Shown: positions 6,235-10,211 of the stretch, one piece after another
How positions within the stretch are numbered: the first letter of the stretch is position 1
How the letters are laid out: each line of letters starts with the position of its first letter
Origin: a bacterium
GTDB taxonomy: Bacteria > Oederibacteriota > Muellerivitia > Muellerivitales > Muellerivitaceae
Length of the DNA: 10,211 nucleotides
Direction of reading: 5' to 3'
Assembly: GCA_025980505.1 (NCBI GenBank)
Contig: JAICXI010000028.1
Span: 1 to 10,211, forward strand
Translations under genes and position numbers: made by a program
The notes under the pieces: generated by a model
Told to the model about the DNA's origin: nothing
Seen by the model: the letters and a program-made list of their open reading frames with translations, nothing else
Database searches by the model: none

Positions 6235-7143
6235 ATGATCCTGAACGCCGTGATCCACGTTTCAATGGTCCTGTTCCTGTCGCCCCTGCTTTTGGGCGTC
6301 ATCAATAAGACCAAGGCTTTTGTGGCCGGCCGGGTGGGCCCGCCGCTCTTCCAGGCTTATTGCGACCTGGCGAAACTTTTCCGGAAGGGAATGGTCCTCA
6401 GCCGCACCACCTCCTGGATGTTCCTGGCCGGGCCTTGGGTGGGGTGGGTTTCGGTTTTTGCCGCCTCCCTGGTCGTTCCCTTGGGACACCACCGGGCGCC
6501 CCTGGCTTTCCAGGGCGACATGATCTTCCTGGCCTATGTCCTGGCCTTGGGCCGGTTTTTTACGGCTTCGGCCGCCTTGGATACGGGTTCTTCCTTTGAG
6601 GGCATGGGCGCCGCCCGGGAAGTCTCCTTCTCGTCCTTCGCCGAGCCGGCCTTGTTTTTCGGTTTCATGGCCCTGGCGCGATTGTCGCAGACCTACAGCC
6701 TGTCCGAAATGGTCCTGGGGGAAAACTTCAAGGTGGGGCCGGAAAAAATCGCGTCCCTGATCCTTGTCACCATCGCCTGGTTCATCGTCCTCTTGGCGGA
6801 GAACAGCCGCATCCCCTTCGACGACCCCAACACCCATTTGGAATTGACCATGGTGCATGAGGTGATGGTTTTGGACCATAGCGGGCCCGCCCTCGGGTTG
6901 ATCCTCCACGGGGCCTCGATGAAGCTGCTTTTGATGGGCGCCTTGGTGATGGACGTCGCCTTCCCCTGGGACCCCTCGGGCCTGGCCGATTGGTTCATGT
7001 TCATCCTGGAAATGGCTTTGCTGGCGGTGCTGATCGGCGTGGTGGAATCCTTCATGGCGCGGCTGAGGCTGAAGTTCGTGCCCAACCTTTTGGTCTCCGC
7101 CTGCCTTTTGTCGGCTTTCGGTTTCATCCTTTTGGTGAGGTGA
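6235..7143 (+). CDS. hyfC: HyfC/HycD/NuoH-like membrane subunit
   Basis: This is a 302-residue polytopic membrane protein of the complex I ND1/NuoH family, in its group 4 hydrogenase (HyfC/HycD/EchB) form. The subunit links the peripheral redox arm to the antiporter-like modules. Signatures seen: GRVGPPLFQAYCDLAKLFRK (32-51), a classic family block; FEGMGAARE (121-129); and AENSRIPFDDP followed by THLELTMVHEVMVLD and SGP (188-218), with the acidic residues characteristic of the NuoH cavity. Length matches E. coli HyfC (a little over 300). It begins 9 bases after the upstream stop and is followed after 4 bases by the HyfE-like gene, in line with an operon. Only one NuoH-type subunit is present, as expected for a single complex. 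Confidence 0.92.
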   Translation: MILNAVIHVSMVLFLSPLLLGVINKTKAFVAGRVGPPLFQAYCDLAKLFRKGMVLSRTTSWMFLAGPWVGWVSVFAASLVVPLGHHRAPLAFQGDMIFLAYVLALGRFFTASAALDTGSSFEGMGAAREVSFSSFAEPALFFGFMALARLSQTYSLSEMVLGENFKVGPEKIASLILVTIAWFIVLLAENSRIPFDDPNTHLELTMVHEVMVLDHSGPALGLILHGASMKLLLMGALVMDVAFPWDPSGLADWFMFILEMALLAVLIGVVESFMARLRLKFVPNLLVSACLLSAFGFILLVR

Positions 7144-7147
7144 AAAA

Positions 7148-7789
7148 ATGGACGGCGCGCTCAACTACTTGATCATCTTGTTGGTCCTGGTGAATTTCCT
7201 GGCCTTGGGTTCCAGCCAAATCGGAATCGTCATCCGCCTCTCGGCCATCCAGGGTTTCTTGCTGGGGCTCATGCCGCTCTTCATGGAAGGCTGGGGGGAA
7301 ATCCACATCCCGCTTCTTTGCCTGGCCATCATCGCCATCAAGGGCCTCCTCATCCCCTCCCTGTTGTTCAAGGCCATGCGCGACGTGAAGATCCGCCGCG
7401 AGGTGGAACCCCTCCTGGGTTTTATCCCCTCGATGCTTTTGGGGGCCCTGGGGACGGTCCTGGGGCTCGTCTTCTCGAACCACCTTCCCTTGCTGCCCCT
7501 CCATAAGGAATTCCTCATCCTGCCCGGTTCCTTTTCCACGATTTTGACCGGGTTCATCATGCTCACCACCCGCCACAAGGCCATCACCCAGGTGGTGGGG
7601 TTCCTCATCCTGGAGAACGGGATTTTCGTCTTCGCGCTGCTCCTGCTGCAAACCATGCCCTTTTTGGCGGAAATCGGCGTGTTGCTGGATTTGTTCGTCT
7701 GCATTTTCGTCCTGGGCATCATTTTGAACCACATCCAGAAGGCCTTCTCGTCGTTGGATTCGAATAAATTGACTTCCTTAAAGGACTGA
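7148..7789 (+). CDS. hyfE: HyfE-like hydrogenase-4 membrane subunit
   Basis: This is a 213-residue membrane protein, near the length of E. coli HyfE (216), with about six hydrophobic segments. HyfE proteins occupy the place of NuoK (and part of NuoJ) between the HyfC-like and antiporter-like subunits. Family marks: AIIAIKGLLIPSLLFKAM (60-77) with an in-membrane Lys65; HKAITQVVGFLILENGIF (143-160) with Glu156; and LLDLFVCIFVLGIILNHI near the C-terminus. The ATG at 7148 is preceded by GTGAGG (about 7135-7140), which overlaps the end of the HyfC-like gene. The next gene follows after 5 bases. The buried Lys65 and Glu156 are candidates for the central ion-path network (inference by analogy with NuoK glutamates). 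Confidence 0.9.
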   Translation: MDGALNYLIILLVLVNFLALGSSQIGIVIRLSAIQGFLLGLMPLFMEGWGEIHIPLLCLAIIAIKGLLIPSLLFKAMRDVKIRREVEPLLGFIPSMLLGALGTVLGLVFSNHLPLLPLHKEFLILPGSFSTILTGFIMLTTRHKAITQVVGFLILENGIFVFALLLLQTMPFLAEIGVLLDLFVCIFVLGIILNHIQKAFSSLDSNKLTSLKD

Positions 7790-7794
7790 CTCCC

Positions 7795-9228
7795 ATGCTT
7801 TATTTCATCCTTCTGGTTCCCCTCGTGGGCGGCGTGGCGGCCTATCTTTTTCCCTCCAACCGGCTCCGGCCTTATTTCCTCCCGCTTTTCTCGGGGGCCC
7901 AGCTGGCCCTGGTCCTGGGCGTGGTGAAGGAAAACAGCCTGTCGGCGGCCCAGGGGTGGCTGTTCCTGGACCCCCTCGGGAAACTGGTCCTGGTGGTGAT
8001 CTCCGTCTTGTTTTTCGCCTGCCTGGTTTATGCCCCGGCTTACCTTTTCAAAACGCCGGAAAAGTCCAACCGTATTTTCTGCGCTTGCCTGCTTTTCCTC
8101 CTGGCCATCCTGTCGCTGGTGGCCCTCTCCCGGCAATTGGAACTCATGTGGGTGGCCATCGAAGCCACCTCCCTGGTGAGCGCCCCCTTGATTTATTTCA
8201 ACCACAACAACAGGGCCATCGAGGCGGCCTGGAAGTTCCTCCTGATTTGTTCCGTGGGAATCGCCTTGGCCCTCCTGGGCACCTTCTTCCTGGGTTATTC
8301 CGCCCTGGCGGGGGGCGCGCCGACGACCCTGATGATGGACGATTTGGTCCGTTCCGCCGGTTCCCTTTCCAAGCCCTGGCTGCACGCCGCCTTCGCCGCC
8401 CTCTTGGTGGGGTACGGGACCAAAATGGGCCTGGCCCCCCTTCACACCTGGCTCCCCGACGCGCACAGCGAGTCGCCCGCCGTGGTGTCCGCCCTTTTAT
8501 CGGGCGCCCTCTTGAACTGCGCCTTCCTGGCCATCCTGCGCGTCACCAAGATCCTCCACGCCGCCGGGGAAGGGGCTTTCGCGGACCGGGCCCTGCTGGG
8601 GCTGGGGCTTCTTTCCATCGCCTTCGGGGCGGTGTTCATGGCCCGGCAAAGGGATTTCAAGAGGATGCTGGCTTATTCCAGCGTGGAGCACATGGGTATC
8701 CTGGTTTTGGGCGTGAGCATGGGCGGGATCGGGATCTTCGGGTCCTTCCTCCACCTCGTCAACAACGCCCTGACCAAGGGCATGTTGTTCCTGGTCTCGG
8801 GGAACATTTACGGCGCCTACCACAGCAAGTCGCGGGACGACGTCTCGGGGGCCATCCGGCGGCTCCCCCTGTCGGGCTCCCTGTTCCTGGCCGGATTCAT
8901 CGCCATCACGGGCTCGCCGCCCTTCGGGCCCTTCGTGAGCGAATTCACGATCCTCCGCGCCACGTTTGAAAACCACCGGTTCGCCGTCGGCGGGATCTTC
9001 CTTTTCCTGTTGATGGTGGTCTTCATAGGGATGGGCAACACCGTGCTGGCGGTCTGCCAGGGGGAGCCGTCGAACGAGGCCAAAGCCACGGACTTCCACG
9101 ACACCTTTTTCCTGACCCTTTCACCGCTGGTTTTAATGGGGATCGTCCTGTTGCTGGGCCTTTATATCCCCGGTCCCCTGATGAAGCTTATTCAGGGCGC
9201 GGCCGATGATTGGGGAGGCACCCGATGA
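7795..9228 (+). CDS. hyfF: Proton-conducting antiporter-like membrane subunit, HyfF/NuoN type
   Basis: This is a 477-residue membrane protein of the NuoL/M/N family, shorter than E. coli HyfF (about 526) and lacking the arm of the two HyfB-like copies. Ion-path residues: Glu123 in AIEATS, Lys210 in GYGTKMGLAPLHTWLPDAH, His217 and His224, and Lys328 in NNALTKGM. At the position where the HyfB-like copies have a lysine (VMLK/VLLK), this protein has Asn241 (ALLNCAFLAILR); I recall HyfF proteins differing here, but an alignment is needed to confirm it. QRDFKRMLAYSSVEHMG (285-301) is another family block. AAGGA at 7781-7785 precedes the ATG at 7795. Its stop overlaps the start of the large-subunit gene (ATGA, 9225-9228). 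It is the third antiporter-like module of the complex, matching the number in complex I and E. coli Hyf. Confidence 0.9.
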   Translation: MLYFILLVPLVGGVAAYLFPSNRLRPYFLPLFSGAQLALVLGVVKENSLSAAQGWLFLDPLGKLVLVVISVLFFACLVYAPAYLFKTPEKSNRIFCACLLFLLAILSLVALSRQLELMWVAIEATSLVSAPLIYFNHNNRAIEAAWKFLLICSVGIALALLGTFFLGYSALAGGAPTTLMMDDLVRSAGSLSKPWLHAAFAALLVGYGTKMGLAPLHTWLPDAHSESPAVVSALLSGALLNCAFLAILRVTKILHAAGEGAFADRALLGLGLLSIAFGAVFMARQRDFKRMLAYSSVEHMGILVLGVSMGGIGIFGSFLHLVNNALTKGMLFLVSGNIYGAYHSKSRDDVSGAIRRLPLSGSLFLAGFIAITGSPPFGPFVSEFTILRATFENHRFAVGGIFLFLLMVVFIGMGNTVLAVCQGEPSNEAKATDFHDTFFLTLSPLVLMGIVLLLGLYIPGPLMKLIQGAADDWGGTR

Positions 9229-10211
9229 CGGAAATGGACCATCTTATCTCCCTGACCAACGGGTCCTGCGTCGAATACGACGGGATCGAGTCCTTGAAGT
9301 TCGACGACTTCCGGCGTTGCGTGGTACACGGAACCTCCCTGGGATGGAGGGCGGCCTCCTTTTTCGCAGTCCTTCCCGAAAAGGGGAAGGGGGTGGACCT
9401 GGTGGCCGTCCTGGCGGACGACCTGAACAACCGCCTCCTGGTTTTCAAGACCCGCCTCACGGACAAGGTTTATCCCTCCCTGACCCCCGAATGCCCCCAG
9501 CTCCACCTCTTCGAAAGGGAGATCGCCGAACAATTCGATGTCAGGCCGGAGGGTCATCCCTGGTTGAAGCCCGTCCGCTTCGCCCGAACCCTGGTTCCAA
9601 CCGGCTCCCCGAAGGAAGTTCCTCCCGTCGGCTTAATGGATTTTTACCGGGTCAAGGGCGATGAGGTGCATGAAGTCGCGGTGGGTCCGGTCCACGCCGG
9701 CGTCATCGAACCCGGGCATTTCCGGTTCCAATGCCATGGGGAGGAGGTCTTCCACCTCGAGATTTCGCTGGGCTACCAGCACCGGGGAATCGAAGAGGCC
9801 CTCTTGGGCGGGCCCCACAAGGGCTCCTTTTACCAAATGGAGGCCGCCGCGGGCGACTCCACGATCGCCCACGCCTGGGCCTATTGCCAGAACCTGGAAC
9901 ACCTGGTCGGCGCCAAGGTCGGCGCCCATGATTGGGTGGTCCGGGCCATCGCCCTGGAATTGGAACGCCTGGCCAACCACACGGGGGACCTGGGCGCCCT
10001 GGCCGGCGACGTGGGTTTCCTGCCCACGGCTTCCTATTGCGGCCGCATCCGCGGGGACTTCCTCAACATGACCGCCCTTTTATGCGGCAGCCGTTTCGGC
10101 CGCAGCTTGCTGCGCGTGGGGGGGAACCGCTTTCCATTGGAACCCGGGCCGGCCGCCGAGTTGATGAAAAAGCTCGACGCAGCGGAAAAGGACACCGCCA
10201 ACGCGGTGGGC
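9225..10211 (+). CDS. NuoC-NuoD-fused large subunit, HycE/HyfG-like but lacking N-terminal Ni-Fe cysteines (3' truncated)
   Basis: The first 329 residues are present; the gene runs off the right edge. Residues 1-120 are a NuoC (30-kDa) type domain with SLTPECPQLHLFEREIAEQF and RPEGHPWLKP (85-116). From about 140 a NuoD/NiFe large-subunit domain begins: VAVGPVHAGVIEPGHFRF (151-168), then LGYQHRGIEEAL (182-193). At 206-212 the sequence is EAAAGDS where [NiFe]-hydrogenases have E-R-x-C-G-x-C; Ala209 and Ser212 replace the two cysteine ligands. The following histidine (216) and AYCQNLE (219-225) keep the alignment unambiguous, as does ELERLANHTGDLGALAGDVGF (245-265). The subunit therefore should not carry a normal Ni-Fe site. 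This fits the Ehr-type (energy-converting hydrogenase-related) large subunits. GGAGG at 9214-9218 supports the ATG at 9225. The C-terminal DPCxxC region is outside the window. Automatic labels such as hydrogenase large subunit or NADH dehydrogenase subunit D would mislead. Confidence 0.9.
   Translation, partial: MTEMDHLISLTNGSCVEYDGIESLKFDDFRRCVVHGTSLGWRAASFFAVLPEKGKGVDLVAVLADDLNNRLLVFKTRLTDKVYPSLTPECPQLHLFEREIAEQFDVRPEGHPWLKPVRFARTLVPTGSPKEVPPVGLMDFYRVKGDEVHEVAVGPVHAGVIEPGHFRFQCHGEEVFHLEISLGYQHRGIEEALLGGPHKGSFYQMEAAAGDSTIAHAWAYCQNLEHLVGAKVGAHDWVVRAIALELERLANHTGDLGALAGDVGFLPTASYCGRIRGDFLNMTALLCGSRFGRSLLRVGGNRFPLEPGPAAELMKKLDAAEKDTANAVG

Noticed and set aside
5421..6308. Open frame on the + strand (295 codons) in another phase
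   Set aside because: It overlaps the second HyfB-like gene, and its Arg/Gly/Phe/Pro-rich product has no family features. It is a shifted-frame shadow.
7165..8466. Long open frame on the minus strand (433 codons)
   Set aside because: It lies antisense to the HyfE-like and HyfF-like genes, is rich in Gln, Gly, His and Arg, and shows no recognisable domain. This is typical of antisense frames in GC-rich DNA.
2246..9228. Mrp-type sodium/proton antiporter or standard NADH dehydrogenase (complex I) operon
   Set aside because: The HyfE-like subunit, the HyfB-type TW-CGY tails and the fused NuoC-NuoD large subunit fit the hydrogenase-4 group. No NuoA, NuoJ, NuoK or Mrp small subunits are present in the window.
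1..10211. CRISPR arrays, tRNA or rRNA genes, insertion sequences, prophage genes
   Set aside because: No direct-repeat arrays, structured RNA signatures, transposase genes or phage genes were seen. The window is almost fully covered by the genes described.

Overview
The window is a GC-rich bacterial segment. All recognised genes lie on the + strand and are tightly packed, and most have good Shine-Dalgarno sequences. A sigma70-type promoter (TTGACA / TAATAT) argues for a bacterium rather than an archaeon. The gene content suggests an anaerobic or facultatively anaerobic lineage, probably uncultured or poorly studied. I cannot assign a phylum from sequence alone.

Layout. (1) Positions 1-976 hold the 3' end of an unidentified gene, probably a flavodoxin-fold protein, followed by a complete flavodoxin-like NAD(P)H oxidoreductase gene that overlaps it by ATGA. 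(2) Positions 977-1443 hold an AT-rich promoter with a perfect 11+11 bp inverted repeat over the -10 region, then a small cysteine-free ArsR-type repressor that probably regulates itself there. (3) Positions 1539-2249 encode an excisionase-like helix-turn-helix fused to a PTS EIIA (PtsN-like) domain with its phospho-histidine. (4) From 2246 to the right edge runs a block of membrane-complex genes related to hydrogenase-4/formate hydrogenlyase and complex I. In order these are two tandem HyfB/NuoL-type antiporter-like subunits, a HyfC/NuoH-type subunit, a HyfE-type subunit, a HyfF/NuoN-type antiporter-like subunit, and the first 329 residues of a fused NuoC-NuoD-type (HycE/HyfG-like) large subunit.

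The main point is that the large subunit is not a normal hydrogenase. At the place of the N-terminal RxCGxC motif that supplies two of the four Ni-Fe cysteine ligands it reads A-A-G-D-S, so both cysteines are absent. The membrane subunits keep the charged residues of the ion path. The operon therefore looks like an 'energy-converting hydrogenase-related' (Ehr-type) complex: a redox-driven ion pump on the complex I/hydrogenase-4 scaffold with an unknown electron reaction. The C-terminal cysteine motif, the NuoB-like small subunit and the ferredoxin-like subunit should lie to the right of the window.

How the genes may work together (inference): the ArsR repressor and the HTH-EIIA protein sit immediately upstream of the complex and are plausible regulators of it. 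The EIIA gene overlaps the first pump gene by ATGA, so its translation is probably coupled to the complex. The flavodoxin-like genes precede a separate promoter and may be unrelated.
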